A DNA stretch of 55,897 nucleotides from Opitutales bacterium (GTDB taxonomy: Bacteria > Verrucomicrobiota > Verrucomicrobiia > Opitutales > Oceanipulchritudinaceae): positions 1 to 55,897 of the forward strand of contig SLNJ01000103.1 of assembly GCA_007133065.1 (NCBI GenBank). Reading direction: 5' to 3'. The notes under the pieces were generated by a model that was not told where the DNA came from, did no database searches, and saw nothing but the letters and a program-made list of their open reading frames with translations. How positions within the stretch are numbered: the first letter of the stretch is position 1; each line of letters opens with the position of its first letter. Below are positions 45,373-54,171 of this stretch, in pieces. The translations under genes were made by a program, and so were the position numbers.

Positions 45373-45509
45373 CAGGCCGTTCGATTCCTTCGAGGGCGTC
45401 AAGGGCGATCATGTCAGGGACACCGGCTGGGCTCGCTTCGGACGGTTGGAGGATTCCGCGCAGGGGATTAAGGGGGCACCGGCGAGCTCCGCCAGAAGAA
45501 TTCGGGTAT

Positions 45510-45587
45510 GGGTATTATTTCCCGGCGAGCTGACGAAAGTGGTTCGCATCGTGGGGAATATTTCCCGGTCTTCCCGAAATAACACCC
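45510..45587. promoter_or_regulatory. Candidate activator-binding inverted repeat
   Basis: GGGTATTATTTC (45510-45521) and GAAATAACACCC (45576-45587) are reverse complements at 11 of 12 positions. They lie 70-150 bases before the sigma-54 promoter, a usual distance for enhancer-binding proteins. A third related element, GGGGAATATTTCCC, lies at 45553-45566. Confidence 0.4.
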
Positions 45588-45656
45588 TCTGCATCGCGCC
45601 TCGTTTTATGACATAATATATTGATATACAGTAATATAATATCTATTTTTCCGGAT

Positions 45657-45672
45657 TGGCACAGGCTTTGCT
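45657..45672 (+). promoter_or_regulatory. Sigma-54 promoter
   Basis: TGGCACAGGCTTTGCT matches the TGGCAC-N5-TTGCW consensus with exact spacing: GG at 45658-45659 and GC at 45670-45671. Transcription would start about 45683, 46 bases before the proposed start codon of the repeat protein. Confidence 0.75.
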
Positions 45673-45728
45673 TAGTATGATGTAATTCACGGGATCGCAA
45701 AATGGCGCCCGGGGAGCGAAAAGATTCA

Positions 45729-46631
45729 ATGATAACACGACCACTAAGAATACTCATGATATCAAAACTACGACTCATTCTGGCATTTCTCATTGCCACC
45801 GCACTGGCGTTGCCCATTGCGGTTCACGCTCAAACGGAAAATGGTGAAGGACCGACGGAAACGCCACCGGCGGAAACCGAGGAACCTGTCGAGACCCCTG
45901 CGGAGACCGAGGAACCGACGGAAACGCCACCGGGGGAAACCGAGGAACCTGTCGAGACCCCTGTGGAGACCGAAGAACCGACGGAAACGCCACCGGGGGA
46001 AACCGAGGAACCTGTCGAGACCCCTGTGGAGACCGAAGAACCGGTCGAAACCCCTGCCGAAACCGAAGAGCCGACGGAAACGCCTGAAAATGGCGACGAA
46101 GGACGGCCAGATCATGCTGGTCCGCCCGATCGAGCCCATCCGGGACGCGGCATCTCCGAGACCGTACGCGAGCATGTTGACGCGTGGCGTGAGGCCCAGG
46201 CGGATCTGCGCGAAGAGGTCGCCAACGCGCTGGATAACGAGGAAATGACCGACGAGGAACGTTCCGCGATCGTCAACGATTTTCGCGATCAGCTTCAAGC
46301 ATTGCGCGAGGAGCATTTGCGGTCGATTCCGGAAGCTGCGCAGCAGCTCCGCCGCGAGGATCGCGTCGGGTCTGAAGCCGGCTCCGCCGATCCGCGTATG
46401 CGGGAAATGCGCGAGGAAATGCGTGAATTTCAAGCGGAGGTGCGCGAGCGCCGCGAACAATTGCGCGATGAACTGCGTGACGCCGATGCTTCCGAGCGGC
46501 GCGCGATCCTGGAAGACTTCCGTCAGGAGAGCGCGGAGCGGCGCGAAGAGATCCGCGAACAGCGTCGTCGCCTGGTCGAAGAACTCCGTGACGATCGTGC
46601 GAACCGGCGCGGAGGTGATGACGGCGAATAA
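45729..46631 (+). CDS. Secreted Glu/Pro/Thr-repeat protein with coiled-coil C-terminus
   Basis: The 300-residue protein has a signal peptide (LRLILAFLIATALALPIAVHAQ), then a low-complexity segment (about 42-120) made of 21-residue repeats of the type TETPPGETEEPVETPVETEEP, and a charged coiled-coil C-terminus (about 150-300) rich in Arg and Glu. It is similar in style to periplasmic spacer or wall-linking proteins; no family is recognised. The ATG at 45729 is preceded by GGGGAGCG about 10 bases upstream. It has its own sigma-54 promoter and terminator, so it is a single-gene unit. Confidence 0.75.
   Translation: MITRPLRILMISKLRLILAFLIATALALPIAVHAQTENGEGPTETPPAETEEPVETPAETEEPTETPPGETEEPVETPVETEEPTETPPGETEEPVETPVETEEPVETPAETEEPTETPENGDEGRPDHAGPPDRAHPGRGISETVREHVDAWREAQADLREEVANALDNEEMTDEERSAIVNDFRDQLQALREEHLRSIPEAAQQLRREDRVGSEAGSADPRMREMREEMREFQAEVRERREQLRDELRDADASERRAILEDFRQESAERREEIREQRRRLVEELRDDRANRRGGDDGE
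45852..46040 (+). repeat. Three tandem 63-bp repeats inside the coding sequence
   Basis: Units start at 45852, 45915 and 45978. Units 2 and 3 are identical in all 63 bases; unit 1 differs at a few positions. A partial 30-base unit and the start of another follow to about 46085. Each encodes 21 residues. Recent duplication is implied. Confidence 0.9.
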
Positions 46632-46686
46632 GAATTCCCTCAACCCAACGACAGGGCCCCATTGGTTCTGCTGTTGATCCCCTGCG

Positions 46687-46725
46687 GCAGGCTCGTATCA
46701 GATCGATACGAGCCTGCTTTTTTTT
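46687..46725 (+). terminator. Intrinsic terminator
   Basis: A perfect 13-bp stem (GCAGGCTCGTATC at 46687-46699 with GATACGAGCCTGC at 46705-46717), loop AGATC, followed by eight T. It lies 56 bases after the repeat-protein stop codon and before the histidine kinase. Confidence 0.95.
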
Positions 46726-46821
46726 ACGTCGCCCGCATGGGACCGCTGCGATCAGCTTGGGGTTCTGGTGCACGATCGAGAAGGTTGACCTCAGGGGGCT
46801 TTCAGTCTGGAATGCTTGCGA

Positions 46822-48285
46822 ATGTCGAATACGTTTCGAAAGGTGGGCAGAAGCGTACCTCCAAACCCAGATACTCCGTCTCGTCCGGCTTCATCGCCGT
46901 TTCGAACTGGAATTCTGCTGACTGCTGCGACGCTTCTTGTTTTCGCGGTGATCGTGGCGGTCGTGAGCCTCCGTCTGCGATCTGAGATTCGCGAACAGAT
47001 CATCGGGCGTGATGCCGAGATTCTCGCACCGGTGATAACGCAGCGGCTGGAGCGCGCCCAGCATGAGTTTCGCGAAACGGACCCGGCGGTGCGGGACACG
47101 AATGTCCTTGCAGTGATTCTCGAGGCGGCAGAGTTGCGCAACGTGGTGGCAGTGCGCTATTTTAACCGCGAAGGGGAGTTACTCGAGGCGGTGCCGATGC
47201 GTTTCCTGCGTGGGGGAATCGATCGTGATGCCTGGGATCTGCTGGAGGCGGATCGTCCGATCAGCCGCTACCACAGTGGGGTATCGCTCGACCGGTTCTT
47301 CTATTCACCCGACGGGACGTCGGATCAATCCCTCCATACGTTGCTGGCCGTTTTGATTCCCGTTCGTGCCACGGGAAACGGCGAACTGTTCGGGGCCGCC
47401 GAATTTCTCGTCGACGGGACGGGATTGCAGGGCGAGTTCCGGGAGTTGGACCGGAGCCTCATACGCCAGGCGTTGATTGCATTCGCAGCCGGGGCGCTGA
47501 TTATCTCGGGCACGGCGTTGTGGGGCTTCCGGCGTCTGGATCGCAGTCAGCGCCTGCTGGCAGACCGCTCACGCCGGCTTCTCGAGGCCAACCGGGAACT
47601 GACTTTGCGAGCGCGCACGTCGGCGATCGGGGCGGTGACGGCGCACCTCATGCATGAGCTGAAAAACTCGGTGAGCGGATTGCGTGAATACGTATCGGGG
47701 CACGGTGAATCGGATTCGGAATCGGCGGCGGACGAGACGGCACTGGCGAACGAGCTCACGCGTCGCATGCAGGATCGCATCCAGGAGGTCCTTGCATTCC
47801 TGCGGGAGGAGGAGAACGGCGAAGTATTCGAATTTGATATTGAGGATCTCCTTGAACTGCTGCGCAAGCGATTGGGTGAACCGGCGCGGAGTCGCGGGGT
47901 GGAGCTTCGGGTTTCCCCGGCGCCCGATGTCACCCTGGACAACCGTACCGGGAACCTGCTTCTTCTCGCTCTTGAAAATCTGGTGCAGAACGCAGTCGAG
48001 GCCACCCCGGCCGGTAAGGCGGTGCGGATTACGGTTCGCCTGGAGGACCGGAAGCTGGTGATTGGAGTGGTTGACGCGGGACCCGGACTGTCAACCGAGC
48101 GCGCCGCCGATCCTTTCCGTCCACGACCGAGCGCCAAGCCGGGGGGCGGAGGGATAGGCTTGATGCTGAGCCGGGAGTTGTCGGGACAGATTGGGGCGGA
48201 GCTGCATCTGGCGGAAACCGGTCCTGAGGGTACCGAGTTTAGGCTCACGCTGGAGCTTCCTTCCCGGAATCCGCCCTCCGCCTGA
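46822..48285 (+). CDS. Membrane sensor histidine kinase
   Basis: The 487-residue protein has a membrane segment near residues 28-48, a periplasmic sensing domain of about 160 residues, a second membrane segment near 212-232, a histidine-containing HisKA-like region with MHELKNS (H near 277), and a HATPase_c domain with NLVQNAVEA, DAGPGLS and GGGGIGL. There is no response regulator gene directly next to it, so it is an orphan. The ATG at 46822 is preferred to the TTG at 46816. Its end overlaps that of the convergent CCA-adding enzyme by 41 bases. Confidence 0.9.
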   Translation: MSNTFRKVGRSVPPNPDTPSRPASSPFRTGILLTAATLLVFAVIVAVVSLRLRSEIREQIIGRDAEILAPVITQRLERAQHEFRETDPAVRDTNVLAVILEAAELRNVVAVRYFNREGELLEAVPMRFLRGGIDRDAWDLLEADRPISRYHSGVSLDRFFYSPDGTSDQSLHTLLAVLIPVRATGNGELFGAAEFLVDGTGLQGEFRELDRSLIRQALIAFAAGALIISGTALWGFRRLDRSQRLLADRSRRLLEANRELTLRARTSAIGAVTAHLMHELKNSVSGLREYVSGHGESDSESAADETALANELTRRMQDRIQEVLAFLREEENGEVFEFDIEDLLELLRKRLGEPARSRGVELRVSPAPDVTLDNRTGNLLLLALENLVQNAVEATPAGKAVRITVRLEDRKLVIGVVDAGPGLSTERAADPFRPRPSAKPGGGGIGLMLSRELSGQIGAELHLAETGPEGTEFRLTLELPSRNPPSA

Positions 48286-49687
48286 GCAGCGAGGCCGCGT
48301 AGGCGCGTCCACCTTCGGAATCGTGGAATTGTCCTGCCAGCTGCGCTTCGTAGCAGCGTTCCAGGATCGTTCCGAAATCGGGTCCGGGTTCGGCGCCGAG
48401 TGCAATCAGGTCCCTGCCGCGAACCAGGGGGGTCGGGGCCGAATCCCGGACGGCCAGGGTGGCGGAGCGCCTGAGCAACCAGTGCACCGGTTCCCGGTCG
48501 CGCCGACGCGGCGGGCTCCCCTGGAGGTCCGCTGAAACCACGCGGGCCAGCCGGTCTATCCTTCCCACCTCACGCGCCAGGCGACGGATCGCACTGTCTC
48601 CTGCGCTGCTGCGGTGAAGCGCAGCCGGGCGCATATGGTGCGTGACGAGCGGGAGCACCGCGTCGATCAGGGCGCCATGACGGGTGAGGCGTTCCAGGAA
48701 CGAGCGTGCCGGAGCCGCGCCCTGGGCGTCGTGTCCGGGACTGCGGATCCGCCCCTCAACCGTTTCCGTTACCAGCGGTTTTCCCATATCGTGACAGAGA
48801 ACGGCGAACCCAACCACGAGATCCTCCCAATCATCGCCGAGGCGCTCGCGCGCGAAGGCGTCGAGGCAGTGCAGGGTGTGGGTCCATACGTCGCCCTCGG
48901 GATGCCATTCGGGGTCTTGGGGGCACCTGTACAGGGCTTCCAGCTCGGGATAGTACCGCAACCAGCCAACGTCGAAGAGCGCCCTCATGCCGCGCGAAGG
49001 CTCGATGCCGAGAACCAGCAGCTTGCGCCATTCCTCGAATATGCGTTCGCGTGGAAGGGTCTCCGGGTTCATGGTACAGCAGAGCGCGATGGTTTTCGGC
49101 GCGATGCTGAAGCCCAGACGGGCCGCGAGTTGCGCCGCGCGCAGCACGCGCAGCGGATCCTCCACAAACTGCTCGGAGCAGTGCCGCAGGATTTGTTTCG
49201 CCAGGTCGTGGCGGCCGTTCATCGGATCGCGGATGGCGCCGGTGAGCGGATTCAGCGCAATCGCGTTGACGGTAAAATCACGGCGGCGAGCGGCCGTTTC
49301 GGGTGGGAGATGCGGATCGCCGCGGACGGCGAAGCCGCGATGTCCGGGTGCCGTTTTGCTCTCGGTGCGCGGGAGGCTGACGTCGATCGGCCAATCACGG
49401 CATTTGAATACTCCGAACGCTTTTCCAACCGTTACGATTCGAGTGCACGCGCGCAGCGTCGCCTCCAGGCGATCCGGGGGCAATCCGAAGACCTCGATGT
49501 CCGCGTCCGCCGGCGTCATGCCGCGCAGCAGGTCCCGGACGCATCCGCCGGTCAGCCAGGCATCTCCGCCGGCCTCGCGGATACGGCGGGCGAGCAGCTC
49601 GATTCCCTCTTGGAACGCAGTCGGGAAGGCCTGAAGCGGAGCGGAAGCGGTCACTCTTCCATTCTCGTACTGGTCTTTCGAAGGCAT
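48245..49687 (-). CDS. cca: CCA-adding enzyme / tRNA nucleotidyltransferase
   Basis: The 480-residue protein has the class II nucleotidyltransferase head: LTGGCVRDLLRG, the DAD metal site in TPADADIEVFG, and RRRDFTVNAIA, followed by the RNA-binding helical domain and an HD domain motif (VLCHDMGKP). It adds or repairs the 3' CCA of tRNAs; the HD domain may hydrolyse cyclic phosphates. I chose the ATG at 49687, because the family begins about 30 residues later and the longer frame has no similarity. The C-terminal 30 residues are poorly conserved. Confidence 0.93.
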   Translation of the reverse strand: MPSKDQYENGRVTASAPLQAFPTAFQEGIELLARRIREAGGDAWLTGGCVRDLLRGMTPADADIEVFGLPPDRLEATLRACTRIVTVGKAFGVFKCRDWPIDVSLPRTESKTAPGHRGFAVRGDPHLPPETAARRRDFTVNAIALNPLTGAIRDPMNGRHDLAKQILRHCSEQFVEDPLRVLRAAQLAARLGFSIAPKTIALCCTMNPETLPRERIFEEWRKLLVLGIEPSRGMRALFDVGWLRYYPELEALYRCPQDPEWHPEGDVWTHTLHCLDAFARERLGDDWEDLVVGFAVLCHDMGKPLVTETVEGRIRSPGHDAQGAAPARSFLERLTRHGALIDAVLPLVTHHMRPAALHRSSAGDSAIRRLAREVGRIDRLARVVSADLQGSPPRRRDREPVHWLLRRSATLAVRDSAPTPLVRGRDLIALGAEPGPDFGTILERCYEAQLAGQFHDSEGGRAYAASLLRRRADSGKEAPA

Positions 49688-49812
49688 ACGGGGGCTGGTT
49701 AAAAAGATTGTGTGACCAATTTGTGTCGTGGAGGGTTGCGGGCTTTGGATTTCTCTGTTTATTGCTTCGATACCGGAGTGCTCGAAGGGATGCGGATCCG
49801 GTTCTATTTTCC

Positions 49813-51363
49813 ATGACGCACAACGGCTCACGGCAGGCGGTTCTGGTGGTGGACGACGATGAATACGCGCGGTCGTATTTTTGCTCGAGCCTGAAGCTGA
49901 TGCAATATAAAGTCGTCACCGCAGCCTGCATCGATGAAGCCCGCCGGATCGTCGACCGTGAGGGGGTGGAGCGTTTTGCCTGCGTTTTGACCGATTTTCG
50001 AATGCCGTATCGGGCAGGGCTTCTATTTCTATCATGGATTCGCCGAAAGGACGCGAATCTTGCAACGATTCTGGTGACGGCCGAGGGTGAGAAGGACCTG
50101 GTGACGGCTTCGCTACGGGAGGGCGTCATCGACTATCTCGAGAAACCGATCCATCACAGTGCCCTTGAGGATGCGGTTCGGCGGGCGGTTGAGCACACCC
50201 GTGCCGAGCGCGAGCGCGAGGCGTCACACCGCGGTCTGCGGGAGGCGCTCCGGAGTACGCGACTTTTTCGTGAAGTTCTGGCCCCGCAGATGCAGTCGCG
50301 GCTGGAGATGCGGCATTTCCCCGCTCACGAGGTCGGCGGAGACTTCTGCTCGGTATCGACCCTGAGTCCGGGACGCAACCTGGTTTTGCTTGGAGACGTC
50401 TCCGGGCACGACGTGAAGGCGGCCTTCATCTCGGCGTACTTTCAGGGAATGATGCGCGGTTTGCTCGAATGCCGCAACGCGATCGGGGAGATGGTGGGAC
50501 GGTTCAACCGGATCCTTTGCGAGGAGTGGAACCGGGTCGCCGACCCCTCCCGGATAACGATTCCAGTTTCGCTCGCCGTGTGCGTCTGCGAACTCGATTT
50601 CGAGCAGGAAGCGCTGAAAATACTCTGCTGCGGCGGACCGGGTGTCTCGTTGATCGGGCGGGACGGAGGGGTGCGCGTCATCCACACGGCGCATCCCCCC
50701 CTCGGGTGGTACGCGGATGAACGGTTCGAGCCAGCCCGCATCCCGTTTGAAGGTATCACCGATCTGCTCCTCCACACGGATGGGGTTGAGGCCCTGGCGG
50801 CGGAACAGAAAGTGCTCAAAAACGCGGTCATCCATAGATTCCTATCGACAAGGGAGTCCGAATTGACTGAAATTGAACAACATCCTCCAGACGACTTACT
50901 CATTATGCGCATAAAGGTTGATACCGAGGTGGCCACTGACGACCAATGGCACCCGATCATTAATGAACAGTACTCCGGCGACGAGGTCCGTGATATCGAC
51001 AAGGCCCAGAACATCTGGCGACGCAGCCTGCGGTACGCCATCGAGGCGGAGCTTGGAGACCGGCTCTACGATGTCCTGACCTGTATTCGCGAGGCGATGC
51101 TCAATGCATTCGTACACGGTTGCGGAGAGGAATCGGATCGCCTCTGTTCACTTCAAGTCAACTATCACCCGGGCGACAGAACCCTGCGGATCCGAGTCGA
51201 CGATTCCGGTCCGGGGCACAAATTCGATCCCAAGAAGCGGCTGAAGGAACTGGACGGCAGCCAGGGAAACCGACTGGGGCTAAGCCTGATTCAAGCGATG
51301 AGCGATCGGTGCCGAATCGAAAATGAAGGCACTTCCATAACGTTCGAATTCAAACTGCAATAA
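49813..51363 (+). CDS. Receiver - PP2C phosphatase - HATPase (RsbU/RsbW-like) regulator
   Basis: The 516-residue protein combines a phosphoreceiver (residues 8-125; acidic pocket VDDDE, phospho-acceptor D61, K111), a SpoIIE/RsbU-like PP2C phosphatase (about 155-370; EVGGDFCS, LLGDVSGHDV) and a C-terminal HATPase anti-sigma-type kinase (about 390-516; REAMLNAFVHG, DDSGPG, GNRLGLSLI). This single protein can dephosphorylate and phosphorylate the downstream STAS protein, a partner-switching arrangement. The start ATG at 49813 follows the family limit; upstream residues are not conserved. It overlaps the STAS gene by one base. Confidence 0.93.
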   Translation: MTHNGSRQAVLVVDDDEYARSYFCSSLKLMQYKVVTAACIDEARRIVDREGVERFACVLTDFRMPYRAGLLFLSWIRRKDANLATILVTAEGEKDLVTASLREGVIDYLEKPIHHSALEDAVRRAVEHTRAEREREASHRGLREALRSTRLFREVLAPQMQSRLEMRHFPAHEVGGDFCSVSTLSPGRNLVLLGDVSGHDVKAAFISAYFQGMMRGLLECRNAIGEMVGRFNRILCEEWNRVADPSRITIPVSLAVCVCELDFEQEALKILCCGGPGVSLIGRDGGVRVIHTAHPPLGWYADERFEPARIPFEGITDLLLHTDGVEALAAEQKVLKNAVIHRFLSTRESELTEIEQHPPDDLLIMRIKVDTEVATDDQWHPIINEQYSGDEVRDIDKAQNIWRRSLRYAIEAELGDRLYDVLTCIREAMLNAFVHGCGEESDRLCSLQVNYHPGDRTLRIRVDDSGPGHKFDPKKRLKELDGSQGNRLGLSLIQAMSDRCRIENEGTSITFEFKLQ

Positions 51364-51716
51364 TGGTCACACCCAAACTAAGTGCCGACGGCAAGACGCT
51401 GACTTGCCGCGTGCGCGGTGATCTCACCAGTACCCGTTCCGAAGCGTGCGCGGCGCAGATCTCCGCCATTGTCAGGAATTATTCGAGGGGTCGCTGGAAA
51501 ACGCTCTCGCTCGATTTGAACTCGGCCCGGATGATTGATTCCGCCGGGTTGAATGTGATCCTGGGGGCGGTGAATCTGATGGAAGAGCAGGGCCGTTCGG
51601 TCAAGGTGCTCGTTTCAAGCCCCGCGGTGCAGCGGGCGCTGCACCTTACCCGCATCGATCGAAAGGTCGAGATCGTCATGCGGACGCGCCGCCCAAAGCG
51701 CGCGATGAAGTCCTGA
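51363..51716 (+). CDS. STAS-domain anti-sigma factor antagonist
   Basis: The 117-residue protein has the STAS core with LDLNSARMIDSAGLN; S60 is the likely phosphorylation site. It switches between the anti-sigma and phosphatase functions of its upstream partner. The TAATG overlap shows coupling. The last 15 residues are basic. Confidence 0.92.
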   Translation: MVTPKLSADGKTLTCRVRGDLTSTRSEACAAQISAIVRNYSRGRWKTLSLDLNSARMIDSAGLNVILGAVNLMEEQGRSVKVLVSSPAVQRALHLTRIDRKVEIVMRTRRPKRAMKS

Positions 51717-51845
51717 TCCCAGTGGCATGGGAGGAACGGGCGTCCCGCATCGCGTGATGGTCGTATCCGATTGCGGAATGGTCTTGAAAGCGCGGCAGAC
51801 TCCGGTGCGCCGCCAGCCGAATCCCACGGATCACGGAAGCGCTTC

Positions 51846-53030
51846 CTATTGCGTTTCGACCGTCTGCTGCAACTGTTCGAGGTCGATATGCTCGAGGATC
51901 ATCTTTCGGATAAGAGGGATTTTATCGCTGTCCTGGGGCTGTGTCTTGACCGTCATCCCATGAATCTTGGATGCGACCGTGTAGCTTTCCTCGCCGCTGA
52001 TCACCACCGGGATATCGGTCTGCGCGAGCATCTCCATCAGCCTGGGGTGGGGGAGAATATTTCGCGTCAGTATAATGCCGCTGATCATGCGGTCGCCTCC
52101 CGGGCCGCAGGAGGCGAGCGCAGCAAGGATGACGTCGTCGCGGTCGCCCGGGGTGATGATCAGCATCCCCTCCTGGAAGTAGTCCATGATGCCGCGTGCG
52201 GTCATCGCACCGACGACAACGTGCCGCACCCGTCGCGACACGCCCGTGTTGAAACCGTTGAGCCAGCGCCCCTGCAGCTCCGCGACGATTTGTGTGAGAT
52301 TCGGAGCGGAGAGCTGATCGTCCACCGGGAGCACCCCGAGCAGCGGAACGCCGAGTCGCCGCAAGCCGAGTCCGGCGAACTCCTTGACGAGGTCGAGTTT
52401 TTCGGGGTGGACCTTGTTGAGAATCGCGCCGACGACCTCGACGCCGAACTTGTCGAAGAGCGATTTGTTCAGTGCGATTTCGTCGACGGGACGACCGATT
52501 CCGCCGGATGAGATAATGACGGCTTTTGCGCCCAGGATGCGTGCGACCTCCGCGTTGCTCATGTCGAAAACGGCACCGACTCCGGCGTGGCCCGAGCCTT
52601 CGATGATGACGAGGTCCCGGTTGCAGGCGGTCCGGTCGAACGCGCGGCAGATCCGGTCAACGAGCAGTTTTCGATGGTTTTCGGGATTCCCGAGGTAGCG
52701 CCGGGTAAAGTCCGAGTCGATCGCTATCGGGCTCATCGCCTCAAGTGGCGCGTCGACCGGGTAGATGCTGTTGAGGAGGAAGGAATCCTCGTCGATCTTG
52801 ATGCCGTCGACATCGACGAAGCGCTGACCTATCGGTTTGATATAGGCGACGTGGCTGAAACAGGTTTGAAGAGCGCCGAAGAGACCGAGGCAGGTGGTGG
52901 TTTTTCCTTCGTTTTGGCGGGTAGCCGCGATGAAAAGCCGGGGTGTCTCGCGGTTCTCCGGCTTTGTGAGCAGGGCGCGTCCATCCTTCAGGACGAGATT
53001 CGGAGGCCGATCAGGAGGTTGGTGCGGCAT
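51846..53030 (-). CDS. P-loop/DRTGG-domain protein (BioD-like N-domain of Pta as separate gene)
   Basis: The 394-residue protein has Walker A in AATRQNEGKTTT, a BioD-like P-loop domain (about 30-210, with IEGSGHAGVG) and a DRTGG domain (about 215-330; VVGAMTARGIMDY). In many bacteria these two domains are the N-terminus of a long Pta; here they are encoded separately and overlap the Pta gene by 20 bases. Role: likely allosteric/regulatory subunit. The ATG at 53030 with AGGA close upstream is chosen; the longer frame is a poor start. Confidence 0.88.
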   Translation of the reverse strand: MPHQPPDRPPNLVLKDGRALLTKPENRETPRLFIAATRQNEGKTTTCLGLFGALQTCFSHVAYIKPIGQRFVDVDGIKIDEDSFLLNSIYPVDAPLEAMSPIAIDSDFTRRYLGNPENHRKLLVDRICRAFDRTACNRDLVIIEGSGHAGVGAVFDMSNAEVARILGAKAVIISSGGIGRPVDEIALNKSLFDKFGVEVVGAILNKVHPEKLDLVKEFAGLGLRRLGVPLLGVLPVDDQLSAPNLTQIVAELQGRWLNGFNTGVSRRVRHVVVGAMTARGIMDYFQEGMLIITPGDRDDVILAALASCGPGGDRMISGIILTRNILPHPRLMEMLAQTDIPVVISGEESYTVASKIHGMTVKTQPQDSDKIPLIRKMILEHIDLEQLQQTVETQ

Positions 53031-54081
53031 TGTCCTGCTCTTGTGTCGGTGTACCATACAGCAGTTGGCGGTTGATCGCCTGGCAGCCGACCAGAATCGC
53101 GGTTCCGAAAATATCGATTGCGTGAGCGCTGCGGCTGATCTCGGCGCACGGCTTCTGCAGTCCGGTAATAATCTGCCCGTATCCGCGCGCGAGGGCTACC
53201 TGCAGGAGTAGCTTGGACGCGATGTTGCCGGCATTGAGGTCCGGGAAAATCAGAACGTTGGCGCGTCCCGCAACCGGGCTGTCATTGAGATTCTTGAAGG
53301 AGGCGATCCCCGGATCGAGCGCAGCGTCGGCTTGCAGCTCTCCGTCAAACTCCGCAAGCAGGCCGCGCCGTGCCGCTTTCTCACGAGCCCGTGCAACCGC
53401 CTGACGAATTCGCGTAATCGAAGCATGGGCGGCTTCGCCGGGCCGCGAAGCAAATGAGAGAAATCCAACGCGCGGGAGCTGGCCGGTAAGGTGGTGACCA
53501 ATATCCGCAGTCGTTACGGCGATATCGGCCAGCTGGTCGGCGTCCGGCTCTGGAATCACCCCACAGTCCGCCAGGAGCAACACGCCGTTCAGGCCGAGTT
53601 TGGTCTCCTCCATATCGAGCAGGAGCATGGATGAGGCGGCGTTCACGCCCTCCTGGCGGGGTATGACGTGAAAAAGCGGGCGCAGTGCATTGGATGCGGT
53701 GGTCGTCGCGCCGCCGACAAATGCGTCGGCTCGGCCGTGCATCATCATCAACGCCGCAAAGTAGTTGTGATCCCGAAGGATCGCCTGAGCGCCATCGACG
53801 TCGCAGTCCGAAAATCGCGGCATCGCCCGGACCGCCGGGAGAAAGAGGGCGAAATCCTCGCTGCGGTCCGGTTCGAGCAGGCGCATCCCGTCCAGCCGCA
53901 GATCGAGTTGGGCGGCGTGTGCCTTGATCTCACTGCGATCGCCGAGCAGGATCGGGACCCCGAGGCGCCGGGTGGCGAACTGACGGGCGGCCTGCAGAAT
54001 GCGAGGATCGTTTCCTTCGGGAAATACAATCCGCTTCGGATGCCGTTGCAGCTTGGCCTGTAGTTGATCGATGAGCGCCAT
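53011..54081 (-). CDS. pta: Phosphate acetyltransferase (catalytic domain)
   Basis: The 356-residue protein is the Pta catalytic domain, starting MALIDQLQAKLQRHPKRIVFPEG and containing NVLIFPDLNAGNIASKLL, typical of this enzyme family. It converts acetyl-CoA and phosphate to acetyl phosphate, which feeds ATP by acetate kinase (not in the window). It precedes the DRTGG gene, with which it overlaps, so they form an operon. This supports fermentation coupled to the hydrogenases, which is inference. Confidence 0.94.
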   Translation of the reverse strand: MALIDQLQAKLQRHPKRIVFPEGNDPRILQAARQFATRRLGVPILLGDRSEIKAHAAQLDLRLDGMRLLEPDRSEDFALFLPAVRAMPRFSDCDVDGAQAILRDHNYFAALMMMHGRADAFVGGATTTASNALRPLFHVIPRQEGVNAASSMLLLDMEETKLGLNGVLLLADCGVIPEPDADQLADIAVTTADIGHHLTGQLPRVGFLSFASRPGEAAHASITRIRQAVARAREKAARRGLLAEFDGELQADAALDPGIASFKNLNDSPVAGRANVLIFPDLNAGNIASKLLLQVALARGYGQIITGLQKPCAEISRSAHAIDIFGTAILVGCQAINRQLLYGTPTQEQDNAAPTS

Positions 54082-54171
54082 GGATGGAGAGGCGGGAGCA
54101 GGAAGGAACGCCGAAAATGCATTGGATAGCGGATTGCGGAGTCGCGTTCCACAAAAATCACGCCATTCCGG

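Larger units (their letters stand above)
45373..45728 (+). promoter_or_regulatory. Control region of the repeat-protein gene
   Basis: No gene is seen in these 356 bases. It holds an inverted repeat, an AT-rich stretch (about 45609-45650) and a near-consensus sigma-54 promoter, in the order expected for an enhancer, a bending region and a -24/-12 promoter. Confidence 0.6.
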
